DNA of 64,000 nt from Sphingobacterium sp. HMA12 (GCF_002933815.1 NZ_BEYR01000001.1:2349765-2413764); one strand, 5' to 3'. Counted from the stretch's first letter, positions 33,967 to 43,374 are shown. Translations and numbers: made by a program. Notes: generated by a model not told the origin, from the letters alone.

Positions 33967-34100
33967 GCGGAACGGCATAAAGCCGTTTTTTTCCGCTTTT
34001 CCCAATCCGACCCGTAGGGCGGATTTTCTGTTCACCCGAACAGAGCAAGTTGTGTTTTGAGGCACTCGAAACCCGTTTCTGTGCCTCAAAACCACTTGCC
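33967..34100 (+). other. Candidate origin of transfer (oriT)
   Basis: A cluster of secondary structures just upstream of mobA. AACGGC-ATAAA-GCCGTT is followed by a T-run (33971-33992). TCTGTTC-ACCC-GAACAGA is a perfect hairpin (34027-34044). The long arms CAAGTTGTGTTTTGAGGCAC (34046-34065) and GTGCCTCAAAACCACTTG (34081-34098) pair almost perfectly. Location next to the relaxase genes and the hairpin next to unique sequence are usual for oriT; the nic site is not identified. Confidence 0.5.
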
Positions 34101-34166
34101 CTTGCAGGGAGCTTTAAAACACTCTCCGAAGTCGAGGTTTTGTTGAACTATTAAAATGGATTTGTG

Positions 34167-34604
34167 ATGAATGGAAATGAGAAAAAGAAACATAACAGAG
34201 GTGGGCGCAAGCCTAAAGCAGACCCAAGCACCCACCGTTATGTTTTCCGTCTTACGGACGAAGAAAATGCCAAATTCCTTTCGCTTTTTGAAGCATCGGG
34301 AGCGGAAAACAAAGCACAGTTTGTTACTTCCGTACTTTTTGAAAAGCCGATTAAAAGCGTAAAGGTGGACATGGCTGTTATGGATTATTACACACGGCTA
34401 ACCAATTTCTTTGGTCAGTTTAGGGCAATCGGTGTCAATTACAATCAGATTGTAAAGATACTCTACCGCAATTTTTCTGAAAAGAAAGCATCTGCCTACC
34501 TCTTTAAACTGGAAAAACAAACAGCAGAATTGGCAAGTCTATGTCGTGAAATCATGGAATTGACACAGGAGTTTGAAGCCAATCACATCAATAAAGGCGA
34601 TTAA
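34167..34604 (+). CDS. mobA: Mobilisation protein MobA (relaxase accessory)
   Basis: A 145-aa basic protein. The N-terminus KKKHNRGGRKPKADPSTHRYVFRLTDEENAKF resembles ribbon-helix-helix accessory proteins that bind oriT; the C-terminal half is helical (LYRNFSEKKASAYLFKLEKQTAELASL). It would help load the relaxase onto oriT. ATG 34167 is used (a GTG lies one codon upstream). The relaxase gene follows after 2 bp. Confidence 0.88.
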   Translation: MNGNEKKKHNRGGRKPKADPSTHRYVFRLTDEENAKFLSLFEASGAENKAQFVTSVLFEKPIKSVKVDMAVMDYYTRLTNFFGQFRAIGVNYNQIVKILYRNFSEKKASAYLFKLEKQTAELASLCREIMELTQEFEANHINKGD

Positions 34605-34606
34605 AA

Positions 34607-35896
34607 ATGATAGCAAAAATTGGTCGAGGGGCTAATATGATGGGCGCACTTGCTTACAACCAACTTAAAGTTGAAAAGGAAAACGGACAGATATTAGCCA
34701 CCCAAAGGATTATGGAAACGCCGGACGGACGATATACGGTAGCACAGTTACACCGTTCTTTTGAGCCTTATTTCATGGCAAACAAAAGGACGGAAAAACC
34801 TGTCCTACACATTTCGCTGAACCCAGATCCTGCGGATAAGGTCAGCGATGCGCAGTTTGTAAAAATGGCACAGGAATACATGGAGCGTTTGGGCTACGGC
34901 GAACAGCCGTATATCGTTTTCAAACATACCGATATTGAACGCACCCATATCCATATCGTATCGACCTGCGTTGACCGTTACGGCAAAAAGATACCCGATA
35001 ATTACGAAAAGTTACGCTCGATGGAAATCTGCCGAGCATTGGAGCAAAAATACAACCTCGTACCTGCCACGGAAAAACAGCGCACGGGAAACGAGCAGGT
35101 ATTCCGTCCGGTGGATTACAGAGCCGGAGACATTAAGAGCCAAATCGCTTCGGTGGTGCGACACCTGCCGAAATATTACGGGTACGCAAGTCTTGGGACA
35201 TACAACACCTTGCTTTCACTTTTCAATATCACCGCCGAGGAAGTCAAAGGGGAATTGCACGGACAGCCCAAAAATGGGCTTGTCTATTTTGCACTGAACG
35301 AGCAGGGAGAGAAAGCGAGCAATCCTTTTAAGGCATCCCTTTTCGGCAAGCAGGCAGGACTGGACGAACTGCAAAACCAATTCGCAAAGGCTAAGGAGAA
35401 AATGAAAGCCGACCCTGTAAGAGCCGTCCTCAAAGGTACTATTGAAGTAGCGATGCACACCGCTACAAACGAAGCCGATTTTAAAAAGCAGTTATTGGAG
35501 CAGGATATCAATACCGTGGTACGGCGCAACGATGAGGGGCGTATATACGGTATGACTTTTATCGACCACGAAAGCCGTACCGTTTGGAACGGTTCGGCTT
35601 TGGGCAAAAACCTTTCGGCTAATGTCTTTAATGATTGGTGGAACGAACAGGCAATCGGGCAACTCCAAGAGGTTGAAAAAACATCCGCACAAAATCAGTC
35701 ATTGACCACAGACAACACCGTAGAAAAAGAGGAAGCCCACGCATTCTTTAATTTCCTAAATAAAGAACAGCCTACCGATGATTTGTTGATAGACGGATTG
35801 GGTGGGCTACTGCCGGAAGCACAGGGCGAAGACTACGAGGAACAGGAATTTGCCAACCGTATGAAGAAGAAAAAAGTAAAAAGAGGCTTAAAATAG
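34607..35896 (+). CDS. mobB: Relaxase MobB
   Basis: A 429-aa relaxase/mobilisation nuclease. The start MIAKIGRGANMMGALAYN is typical, and the three-histidine metal motif is in FKHTDIERTHIHIVSTCVD (about 105-123); the nucleophile is a Tyr near the N-terminus (Tyr18 or Tyr48, not resolved). It nicks oriT and leads the strand into the recipient. The C-terminal part is Glu/Lys-rich and ends KKKKVKRGLK. Operon mobA-mobB; the coupling protein gene follows only after a 3-kb cargo insertion. Confidence 0.93.
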   Translation: MIAKIGRGANMMGALAYNQLKVEKENGQILATQRIMETPDGRYTVAQLHRSFEPYFMANKRTEKPVLHISLNPDPADKVSDAQFVKMAQEYMERLGYGEQPYIVFKHTDIERTHIHIVSTCVDRYGKKIPDNYEKLRSMEICRALEQKYNLVPATEKQRTGNEQVFRPVDYRAGDIKSQIASVVRHLPKYYGYASLGTYNTLLSLFNITAEEVKGELHGQPKNGLVYFALNEQGEKASNPFKASLFGKQAGLDELQNQFAKAKEKMKADPVRAVLKGTIEVAMHTATNEADFKKQLLEQDINTVVRRNDEGRIYGMTFIDHESRTVWNGSALGKNLSANVFNDWWNEQAIGQLQEVEKTSAQNQSLTTDNTVEKEEAHAFFNFLNKEQPTDDLLIDGLGGLLPEAQGEDYEEQEFANRMKKKKVKRGLK

Positions 35897-35957
35897 TTTT
35901 AACTACATTTATACGGCTAGATCTTCTTTTAAATCAATTATATTCAAAAACATAATA

Positions 35958-36314
35958 TTAACTATTCCAATATCCATCCCATTTGCATAAGCTATCGACT
36001 AGTAATAAGAGTTGCTTGCCTTTATCAGTAATACAGTAAATTATCTGTAAAGGAGTCGTATTCATTATTTTATTCTTCTCAATTAAGTTGTTTTCGACCA
36101 AATTATTTACACGGGTTGCGAGAACATGTTCCGAAATTTCAGGGATGCTTTTAGTTAGTGTAGAAAATTGATTATTCCCTAATGAAATTTCATATAATAT
36201 TGTCATCAGCCATCGTTTACCTACCAAACTAAGTGTGTCATTTACTCTACATCTATCTGATAATATTCTTCTGTTGGCTTGGTTGGTAGAGCTTTCTTTA
36301 ATTTTATCTCCCAT
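35958..36314 (-). CDS. HxlR-family transcriptional regulator
   Basis: A 118-aa winged-helix regulator. The features DTLSLVGKRWLMTILYEISLGNNQFSTL and the wing LIEKNKIMNTTPLQIIYCITDKGKQLL are typical of HxlR/MarR-like repressors that respond to aldehydes or redox stress. The usual Cys in the N-terminal part is present (SDRCRVNDTL). It is divergent from the VOC gene, whose promoter lies within 60 bp, so it probably controls that gene. Confidence 0.9.
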   Translation of the reverse strand: MGDKIKESSTNQANRRILSDRCRVNDTLSLVGKRWLMTILYEISLGNNQFSTLTKSIPEISEHVLATRVNNLVENNLIEKNKIMNTTPLQIIYCITDKGKQLLLLVDSLCKWDGYWNS

Positions 36315-36339
36315 TACATTACTAATAAAAAAATGAGTT

Positions 36340-36371
36340 ATTGCGTACTACTGACAATCAGCATAGCTTTG
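36340..36371 (+). promoter_or_regulatory. Promoter of the VOC gene
   Basis: ATTG (36340-36343), 20 bp, TAGCTTTG (36364-36371), close to the consensus, 23 bp upstream of the ATG at 36395. The divergent HxlR gene starts 26 bp away, so its protein likely binds here. The frame open from TTG 36341 overlaps this promoter and is not translated. Confidence 0.6.
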
Positions 36372-36394
36372 TTGCAAAATTAAAAATTAAGTTT

Positions 36395-36754
36395 ATGGAA
36401 ATTAAAATAGTATTGTTACCAATTGTTACTGATGATTTTGAAGAGACAGTAGCTTTTTATAGAAAAATTACTGGTAAAGATGTATCTCTTTCAGCTGCCC
36501 ACGACGGGTATCAATTAAGTTTAGTGGATCATTTTGTTATTTTGGGTGCTGTAGACGGGCCTGAAGCACTCGAGATACCTAGCTTGGTTAATGCAATATT
36601 TGTAGTTGACGATTTGGAAGCTTTTTGGAAAATACTTGAAAAAGAGTCAAAAAGAATAATTATTCCCGTTAATAGAGTTAGTACAGGTGTCCGATTTATA
36701 GTAGAACAAAAAGATGGAAAAGTGATTGAATATCTTCAACTTAATGATAATTAA
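36395..36754 (+). CDS. VOC-family (glyoxalase-like) protein
   Basis: A 119-aa protein of the vicinal oxygen chelate fold: MEIKIVLLPIVTDDFEETVAFYRKITG opening, a central VDHFVILGAVDGPEALEIPSLVNAIFVVDDLEAFWKILEKE and a closing GVRFIVEQKDGKVIEYLQL. Members are small metal-dependent enzymes or drug-binding proteins; the substrate cannot be told. Divergent from the HxlR regulator. Confidence 0.8.
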   Translation: MEIKIVLLPIVTDDFEETVAFYRKITGKDVSLSAAHDGYQLSLVDHFVILGAVDGPEALEIPSLVNAIFVVDDLEAFWKILEKESKRIIIPVNRVSTGVRFIVEQKDGKVIEYLQLNDN

Positions 36755-36812
36755 GTCGGAGGTATTGCTCTGGGCTATGCTATCTGTGATTTGTATTTTA
36801 ATGAAAAAAAAC

Positions 36813-36849
36813 AGCTTTCGAGTTTGAAAATTTTACAACCTCGAAAGCT
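36813..36849. terminator. Hairpin between the VOC and monooxygenase genes
   Basis: AGCTTTCGAG (36813-36822) and CTCGAAAGCT (36840-36849), a perfect 10-bp inverted repeat with 17-nt loop, between the convergent VOC and monooxygenase genes. No T-run follows, so terminator function is uncertain. Confidence 0.4.
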
Positions 36850-36963
36850 AAATAATAAGCTTCCTTAAATCACTCTTAATATATTTATGTAAACAAAAAT
36901 TATGGGAGGAGAAGACTTTAAACAAGCATTAATGATAGAGCATTAGTTTAATTTACAATTCAA

Positions 36964-38136
36964 TCAATTCAATATAAAGTTTTCCTGATTTTTGGTTAAA
37001 ACAATGGGGTCTGTCATTATTTTTTGAACGGCTTTATCATCAGCAGTCCGGAATCCGTCAACAAATTTTTCTAAATCGGCTTCGCTCTTAGGCAGGAAAG
37101 ATGCCGCATTATTCTTTGCATTGGTCTGAAATTTTTCTACAATAGGCTGCATCAATATGTTATAGCTATCACAGGCGGTTAAGATATCATCCGGATATTC
37201 CGCAATATAGTGTGCCAATGCCTTTGCACCATAAATAGACAGGGAAGCTCCCATTCCTGATAAAGCAGTCGGACAAAAACCTGCGTCTCCTAACAAAACC
37301 AAACGACCATTATGCAGGTTTGAAGCATTTATCATGCCCATTTTGTCCATGAAAAACAAGCCATCGTCTAAAAGGCTTTGCAGTAATTGCTTTACTTCCG
37401 GATTATAATCAGCAAAAGAATCTTTAAGAATAGATGAAGCATTATTTTTAATAAAGCCAATGTCTTTGGAGCTACGGATATAACACTGAATGGCTATTTC
37501 GTCCTCTGCAATAGGGTAGACATGTAGCGATCTGTTGACATCTACATAAACCTTAAATACACCAACTTGTTTTTCATGGTTTAGTTTTAGTTTTCCTCCT
37601 ACATAAAGCGTATTGAAATCTTCTAATTGATAATTGGTAAAATACCGTTCTCTTGTTGAGGAACGTAATCCTTCGGAAACAATGACTAAATCAACATCTA
37701 TCGAACTTCCGTTTGAAAGTATAACTTTTGTCAAATCTGATTTTTTTTCGAGTTGTGAAATCGTTGTGTCAAAAAGCACATTTACATCGTTTTTGATCGC
37801 TTCATACAAAACGTGATGTAATCCACCACGACTTATAAGAACTGAACGTTCAATATTAGTATGCATTTTATCATAATCAATGCTTTGAATGACTCTCTCA
37901 TTGGTTTCTACAAAATGAACTGTTTCAGAGGGTGATGATTCTGCTTGTAGATTTTGAGTTAGCCCCAATTCGTCCATGATTTTTACACCGAAACTCTTGA
38001 GGGAAATAAGAAATCCTGCTTTACTGAATGAAGGCGATCTGTCAATTACTGTAATGTTATGACCTTGTTTTGACAAAAAGTTAGCAGCTGTTAAACCTGC
38101 AATCCCTGCTCCGGATATTAAAATGTGTTTTTTCAT
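36964..38136 (-). CDS. FAD-dependent monooxygenase (group A)
   Basis: A 390-aa flavoprotein hydroxylase. Dinucleotide-binding GAGIAGLTAANFLSKQG is at 8-24, and the second FAD motif GRLVLLGDAGFCPTALSGMGASL is at about 280-302. The general length matches p-hydroxybenzoate-hydroxylase and TetX-like enzymes, but the sequence does not look like TetX. It hydroxylates an unknown, probably aromatic or polycyclic, compound using NAD(P)H and O2. It is divergent from an AraC regulator gene with operator-like direct repeats in between. Confidence 0.88.
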   Translation of the reverse strand: MKKHILISGAGIAGLTAANFLSKQGHNITVIDRSPSFSKAGFLISLKSFGVKIMDELGLTQNLQAESSPSETVHFVETNERVIQSIDYDKMHTNIERSVLISRGGLHHVLYEAIKNDVNVLFDTTISQLEKKSDLTKVILSNGSSIDVDLVIVSEGLRSSTRERYFTNYQLEDFNTLYVGGKLKLNHEKQVGVFKVYVDVNRSLHVYPIAEDEIAIQCYIRSSKDIGFIKNNASSILKDSFADYNPEVKQLLQSLLDDGLFFMDKMGMINASNLHNGRLVLLGDAGFCPTALSGMGASLSIYGAKALAHYIAEYPDDILTACDSYNILMQPIVEKFQTNAKNNAASFLPKSEADLEKFVDGFRTADDKAVQKIMTDPIVLTKNQENFILN

Positions 38137-38161
38137 TTCTTCTATTTTTAAATTGATATTG

Positions 38162-38222
38162 CAAATTTATTTATACTTTTAAGGCTAAAATAGCCCAGTA
38201 AAAAACAAAAATAGTCCGATAA
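38162..38222. promoter_or_regulatory. Monooxygenase promoter and AraC-type operator
   Basis: A TAAATTTG element (38169-38162, minus strand) lies 25 bp before the monooxygenase ATG. Upstream of it two direct repeats ATAGCCCAGTAA (38190-38201) and ATAGTCCGATAA (38211-38222), 9 of 12 identical, start exactly 21 bp apart, the spacing of AraC-family half-sites. The repeats end just before the AraC gene start, so autoregulation is possible. Confidence 0.5.
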
Positions 38223-38223
38223 G

Positions 38224-39180
38224 ATGAGTGATGATATAAAAAAACAAGAGATGTACTATTGGGTAGAGCGTTTAGGGGTTTCGCTTACACCATCCAGATC
38301 TGAATTGGATATGCTTTATCTCAATGAGCTTAAAATCATAGATTTAATGCCAGAAATGTTGGTTATGGTTCGCTCTGTCGTGGCAAAGGAAACATTTTCT
38401 ATTCGGCGAAAACCGATAACAGCTTTTGAGAGCGGAATATCCATTTCATTTCAAAATATTATCAATTCGCCATTAGACATATCTGTCAAAGACAAACAAA
38501 TATTACAACAAACACAGCCACACGTTCGCATTATCCCGTTGCATGTTGAAAGTGATGTGAGCTTTCCAAAAGATATAAATATTCAGCAGGTAACCATAAT
38601 TGTAAGTCTTGATTATTTAAAAAGCTTTATCGGGAAAGACCATGTAAAATTTGATTATCTTTTTAATAACGAGAAAACGCTTTGGATTGAAGAATTCATA
38701 TCTCCGGAAATAGCAGAAGTGGCTAATGAAATTTCGATTACAAAAATACAGGATACCCTATCAGATGCTTACTATAGGCTAAAATCGCTCGAACTACTAT
38801 TTTATTTGTTTAAAAACCTATCAAGAAGAGCAAATGTTACGCATCAGCATCTGTCAAAATATGAACTAGAATCGGTTTACAACGTACGAGATAAAATCGC
38901 AGCTTCGATAGACGAACCGTTTCTCCAGGAAGAGTTAGTGAAGTTAAGCGGTATGAATGTCATTAAACTTCGGAAACTTTTTATGCAAGTATTTGGTAAA
39001 GGGATGTATTCTTATTACCAGCATTTGCGTATGCAAGAGGCGGCAAGACTTTTACGTGAAGAAAATTTATCGGTGTCTGAAACCGGCTACCAGTTAGGTT
39101 TTAGCAACTTAAGCTATTTTGGAAGATTATTTGAAAGACATTTTGGATGCAAACCGAAGAAATGGAGCCAAAATAAATAA
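38224..39180 (+). CDS. AraC-family transcriptional regulator
   Basis: A 318-aa regulator with a C-terminal double HTH domain of AraC type (about 215-315): EPFLQEELVKLSGMNVIKLRKLFMQVFG and LSVSETGYQLGFSNLSYFGRLFERHFGCKPKKW. The N-terminal domain (about 1-200) is a beta-rich sensor without a recognised ligand motif. The gene is divergent from the FAD monooxygenase and starts just after operator-like repeats, so it most likely regulates that gene and itself. Confidence 0.9.
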   Translation: MSDDIKKQEMYYWVERLGVSLTPSRSELDMLYLNELKIIDLMPEMLVMVRSVVAKETFSIRRKPITAFESGISISFQNIINSPLDISVKDKQILQQTQPHVRIIPLHVESDVSFPKDINIQQVTIIVSLDYLKSFIGKDHVKFDYLFNNEKTLWIEEFISPEIAEVANEISITKIQDTLSDAYYRLKSLELLFYLFKNLSRRANVTHQHLSKYELESVYNVRDKIAASIDEPFLQEELVKLSGMNVIKLRKLFMQVFGKGMYSYYQHLRMQEAARLLREENLSVSETGYQLGFSNLSYFGRLFERHFGCKPKKWSQNK

Positions 39181-39285
39181 CAGCAATCAGCCAAACATTA
39201 CCTTTCAAAGCCAATAACTACTATATAAATAGATACTATTATATACAGTCTTTAAATTCACGCCCGAAAATTAAAACTAAAAATA

Positions 39286-41286
39286 ATGCAGGGAGAAGAC
39301 GATTTAAGAGGCCTTGCCAAGATAATGGCTTTTATGAGGGCTGTCAGTGTTTTACTGGTGCTGATGCATCTTTACTGGTTTTGCTACGGTTTCCTTTTAG
39401 AACGCGGCTGGACACTAGAAATCATCAATAAAATATTAGGAAACTTTAATCGAACCGCTAGTTTATTTGAACACACTTTATACACCAAAGTATTTGCTAT
39501 TGTTCTACTTTCTTTAAGCTGCTTGGGAACAAAAGGCGTAAAGAACGAAAAGATAACCTGGACTAAAATTTACTTGGCTCTAGGTATCGGTTTTGTGTTG
39601 TTTTTCTTGAATACACCATTGCTAAAGCTATCTCCGTTAATAGGTACATTCCTGTATATCCTTACTATCTCGTTAGGCTATATCGCCTTGCTGATGGCAG
39701 GCGTATGGATGAGCCGATTGCTCCGTACCAATTTAATGGACGATGTTTTCAATAACGAGAACGAGAGTTTTCAACAGGAAACCAAGCTGATGGAAAATGA
39801 ATATTCCATCAATCTTCCTACTAAGTTTTACTACAAAAACAAATGGAACAACGGCTGGATTAATATAGTCAATCCCTTTCGGGCAACCATTGTTTTGGGA
39901 ACTCCGGGTTCAGGAAAATCTTATGCCATCGTAAATAACTACATTAAGCAGCAGATAGAAAAAGGCTTTAGTATGTACATCTACGACTTCAAGTTTGACG
40001 ATCTCTCTACCATTGCCTACAATCATTTGCTGAAGCATCGGGATAAGTACAAAATTCAACCAAAATTCTATGTCATCAATTTTGATGATCCCAGCAAGAG
40101 TCATCGCTGTAATCCCTTGAACCCCGAATTTATGACTGATATTTCAGATGCTTACGAAGCCGCCTATACTATAATGCTTAACCTCAACAGGTCGTGGATA
40201 CAGAAGCAGGGGGACTTTTTCGTGGAAAGTCCAATTATATTACTGGCAGCCATTATTTGGTATCTGAAAATTTATGAGGATGGAAAGTATTGCACATTTC
40301 CGCACGCTATTGAACTGCTGAATAAAAAGTATTCGGACGTATTCACGATTTTAACCTCATACCCTGATTTGGAAAATTATCTATCTCCATTTATGGACGC
40401 TTGGCAATCAGGAGCGCAAGACCAATTACAAGGACAGATTGCATCGGCAAAAATTCCTTTGTCAAGAATGATTAGTCCGCAATTGTATTGGGTAATGACA
40501 GGCGATGATTTTTCATTGGACATCAACAATCCAAAAGAACCGAAAATTTTGTGCGTTGGCAATAATCCCGACCGTCAAAATATTTATTCCGCAGCTTTGG
40601 GTTTGTACAATTCAAGGATTGTAAAACTGATTAATAAAAAGGGACAGTTGAAGAGTTCGGTTATCATAGATGAGCTGCCCACGATTTATTTCAGGGGACT
40701 GGACAATCTCATCGCAACAGCTCGAAGCAATAAAGTGGCTGTTTGTTTGGGTTTCCAGGATTTTTCGCAATTAATTAGGGATTATGGAGATAAAGAAGCT
40801 AAAGTAATTCAAAATACTGTTGGTAATATTTTCAGTGGTCAAGTGGTTGGCGAAACGGCTAAAAGTCTTTCGGAACGTTTTGGAAAAGTTTTGCAGAAAC
40901 GCCAAAGTATGACCATTAACCGTAACGATAAATCTACATCTATCTCCACGCAGTTAGACAGTCTTATTCCGGCCTCCAAAATCTCAACGCTTACACAGGG
41001 TATGTTTGTCGGTTCTGTTTCGGATAATTTTGATGAGCGCATTGAGCAAAAAATATTTCACGCTGAAATTGTGGTGGATAATGATAAGGTAGCCGCTGAA
41101 ACCAAAGATTATCAGCAAATACCGCAGATTTTATCTTTTGTAAATGAGCAGGGCGAGGATAAAATGAAGCAGGAAATTGAAAGCAATTACCGTCAGATAA
41201 AATTGAATATTATCGATATAATTCAATCTGAAATGGAGCGGATTAAGAATGATCCTAATTTACAGCATTTGATAACCGAAAAATAA
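39286..41286 (+). CDS. mobC: Type IV coupling protein (TraG/VirD4-like, MobC)
   Basis: A 666-aa coupling ATPase that brings the relaxase-DNA complex to the secretion channel. Four N-terminal transmembrane helices (about 17-38, 62-80, 94-112, 122-145) are followed by Walker A VLGTPGSGKSYAIVNN (about 205-220), Walker B SSVIIDELPTIYF and a QDFSQL motif. MobC is the usual name in CTnDOT-type elements. The gene would normally follow mobB directly; here the HxlR-AraC cargo separates them. Confidence 0.93.
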   Translation: MQGEDDLRGLAKIMAFMRAVSVLLVLMHLYWFCYGFLLERGWTLEIINKILGNFNRTASLFEHTLYTKVFAIVLLSLSCLGTKGVKNEKITWTKIYLALGIGFVLFFLNTPLLKLSPLIGTFLYILTISLGYIALLMAGVWMSRLLRTNLMDDVFNNENESFQQETKLMENEYSINLPTKFYYKNKWNNGWINIVNPFRATIVLGTPGSGKSYAIVNNYIKQQIEKGFSMYIYDFKFDDLSTIAYNHLLKHRDKYKIQPKFYVINFDDPSKSHRCNPLNPEFMTDISDAYEAAYTIMLNLNRSWIQKQGDFFVESPIILLAAIIWYLKIYEDGKYCTFPHAIELLNKKYSDVFTILTSYPDLENYLSPFMDAWQSGAQDQLQGQIASAKIPLSRMISPQLYWVMTGDDFSLDINNPKEPKILCVGNNPDRQNIYSAALGLYNSRIVKLINKKGQLKSSVIIDELPTIYFRGLDNLIATARSNKVAVCLGFQDFSQLIRDYGDKEAKVIQNTVGNIFSGQVVGETAKSLSERFGKVLQKRQSMTINRNDKSTSISTQLDSLIPASKISTLTQGMFVGSVSDNFDERIEQKIFHAEIVVDNDKVAAETKDYQQIPQILSFVNEQGEDKMKQEIESNYRQIKLNIIDIIQSEMERIKNDPNLQHLITEK

Positions 41287-41354
41287 CGAGCCTTTCTTAC
41301 CATAAGACAATTCTTGATTTGATAAATATTTCATATCGTAAATTGAAAACCCAT

Positions 41355-41420
41355 TGGCTAAATACAACAAATATTAGGCTAATTATAGATATAAACAAGC
41401 CTTCATCTTTAATAGTTTTG
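41355..41420 (+). promoter_or_regulatory. AraC-type box and promoter of the siderophore importer
   Basis: A 33-bp box (41355-41387, beginning TGGCTAAATA and ending GGCTAATTATA) is followed after exactly 25 bp by TAGTTTTG (41413-41420), a TAnnTTTG -7 element, then 26 bp to the ATG. There is no TTTG at -33, as expected for an activator-dependent promoter. The GGC motifs within the box are 21 bp apart. The same box with 3 mismatches occurs at 46592-46624. Confidence 0.65.
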
Positions 41421-41446
41421 AACTTTAATTCTTATTCAAAGAAGGA

Positions 41447-42430
41447 ATGACAAAACTTTATTATTTGAAAAACAAAGCTAATGCAATTCATATTGTAACA
41501 CTATATTTTATTTTATTGGTTGCTTCTGTTGCATCACTTCTTATTGGGGTTAAATCAATATTGCCAAATAGTGTTACATTGCTAAAACACTCGGATCTAC
41601 AAATACTTATTATAAGTAGAATTCCTCGAACAGTTACACTTATTTTAACAGGTGCAGGGCTTTCAATCTGTGGTATTATATTACAGCAGCTTTCCCACAA
41701 TAAGTTTATTTCTCCCACAACATCTGGAACATTGGATTCTGCAAAACTTGGTATATTATTTAGTTTGTTTTTGTTTCCCCAGTACAGTGTATTTACTAAA
41801 CTACTGTTTAGTGTTCTTTTCTGTTTCGGCTTTACTTTACTTTTTGTTTTTTCAATTACCAAGTTAGCCAACCGCAATACAGTTCTTATACCCATATTGG
41901 GAATAATGTTCGGTTATACACTCAACTCAATAAGTAATCTATTTGGTGTTGAGCTTAACATAGTACAGAATATGGAGAGTTGGATGGTCGGAAATTTCAC
42001 AAAAACATTGCAGGGTCAATATGAAATAATTTATTTGATGGTGCCTTTGTTTGTCATATGCTACCTATATGCCCGTAAGTTTACTATAGCATCGATGGGA
42101 CGAGATTTTTCAACATCTTTAGGAATCAATTATCAAATGGTTGTTATCATTGGTTTGATTCTTACTTCTATCATGGTAAGCACAACTATTTTGACGGTTG
42201 GCTCATTACCATTCATCGACCTCATAATTCCAAATATTGTAGCATTTATATACGGTGATAATGTGCGTAAAAATCTACCTTTTACAGCATGTTACGGTGC
42301 TCTGGCATTACTGATTTGCGATATTGTAGGAAGACTTATCATTTATCCTTATGAAATACCTGTCAGTATGATTGTAGGATCATTAGGAGCTGTTATTTTC
42401 TTAATTATTCTAATAAATAGGAATCGATGA
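41447..42430 (+). CDS. Siderophore ABC transporter permease (FecCD, CeuB/YclN-like)
   Basis: A 327-aa permease with about nine transmembrane helices. RIPRTVTLILTGAGLSICGIILQQLSHNKFISPTTSG is the FecCD signature region, and SLPFIDLIIPNIVAFIYGDNVRK is the conserved cytoplasmic coupling segment. It matches catechol-siderophore permeases such as CeuB, YclN and VctD. It overlaps the second permease gene by 4 bp (ATGA). First gene of a four-gene importer operon. No TonB-dependent receptor is in the window. Confidence 0.88.
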   Translation: MTKLYYLKNKANAIHIVTLYFILLVASVASLLIGVKSILPNSVTLLKHSDLQILIISRIPRTVTLILTGAGLSICGIILQQLSHNKFISPTTSGTLDSAKLGILFSLFLFPQYSVFTKLLFSVLFCFGFTLLFVFSITKLANRNTVLIPILGIMFGYTLNSISNLFGVELNIVQNMESWMVGNFTKTLQGQYEIIYLMVPLFVICYLYARKFTIASMGRDFSTSLGINYQMVVIIGLILTSIMVSTTILTVGSLPFIDLIIPNIVAFIYGDNVRKNLPFTACYGALALLICDIVGRLIIYPYEIPVSMIVGSLGAVIFLIILINRNR

Positions 42431-43374
42431 AAAAACTATTGTTCATTTTGTTGACATTGCTGGTAGTAATTGTGTTGACATTCCTAAGTTACGATATAGA
42501 TTTCAGTAACAAATTCGTTGTTGCAGGAAGAGTGGAACGTTTAGTGGCATTGATTCTTGTAAGTATCAGTATCTCTTACTCTACAGTGGTATTTCAAACT
42601 ATTTCGGACAATAAAATTCTTACTCCCTCTTTAATGGGATACGAATATTTGTATGTCTTTTCACAGGTATTACTTTTATTAATATTTGGCGGCAATAGCT
42701 TGTTTTTCAGATCTAAAGAATTAAGTTTCATTTTTGCTTCAAGCATCATGATAGTTTATTCCCTGATTCTCTATAGAGTGTTTTTTAAGAGAAATAAGAA
42801 AAATGTATACTTTATTTTACTTATAGGTTTAGTACTTGGGATATTCTTCAATACTTCGACTCAGTTTTTACAAATGATTATCAACCCAAATGAGTTTGGG
42901 TATATCCAAGGTGCTATGTTTTCCTCGTTGAGTAGAATCTCGATAAAAACTATTTCAATAGCCGTAGTTACGATATTGATTGTCATAGTCTATTTATCTC
43001 GTTTCTTTAAATTTCTAGATATTCTGGTTCTTGGTAGAGAATATAGCTTGGGACTTGGAGTAGATTATGACAAGATTGCCAGAAATCAGCTTATCGGAAT
43101 ATCAGTACTAATAGCAATATCCACAGCACTTATCGGACCAATAACTTTTATAGGTGTATTTATATCTAATATTAGCTATCGATTGACTAACACATATCTT
43201 CATCATAGAACCATAACTGTTGCATTTTTTATTACAGCAATGTCCATGTTGGCGGCTCAATTTGTGATTGAACATATTTTAAATTATAGACACAGCCTCG
43301 GGGTATTGATAAACCTCGCAGGAGGACTCTATTTTATTTTATTAATACTTCGAACTTTAAGAACTAAAAAATGA
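42427..43374 (+). CDS. Siderophore ABC transporter permease (FecCD, CeuC/YclO-like)
   Basis: A 315-aa second FecCD permease with about eight or nine helices: LVALILVSISISYSTVVFQTISDNKILTPSLMGYE near the N-terminus, and ALIGPITFIGVFISNISYRL in the conserved coupling loop. It forms a heterodimer with the preceding permease. Overlaps both neighbours by 4 bp. Confidence 0.88.
   Translation: MKKLLFILLTLLVVIVLTFLSYDIDFSNKFVVAGRVERLVALILVSISISYSTVVFQTISDNKILTPSLMGYEYLYVFSQVLLLLIFGGNSLFFRSKELSFIFASSIMIVYSLILYRVFFKRNKKNVYFILLIGLVLGIFFNTSTQFLQMIINPNEFGYIQGAMFSSLSRISIKTISIAVVTILIVIVYLSRFFKFLDILVLGREYSLGLGVDYDKIARNQLIGISVLIAISTALIGPITFIGVFISNISYRLTNTYLHHRTITVAFFITAMSMLAAQFVIEHILNYRHSLGVLINLAGGLYFILLILRTLRTKK

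Noticed and set aside
36964..38136. FAD monooxygenase as a TetX tetracycline-inactivating enzyme
   Set aside because: Length and general fold match, and RteC is linked to tetracycline elements, but the N-terminal and substrate-region sequences do not resemble TetX as I know it. Only a generic class A monooxygenase is supported.
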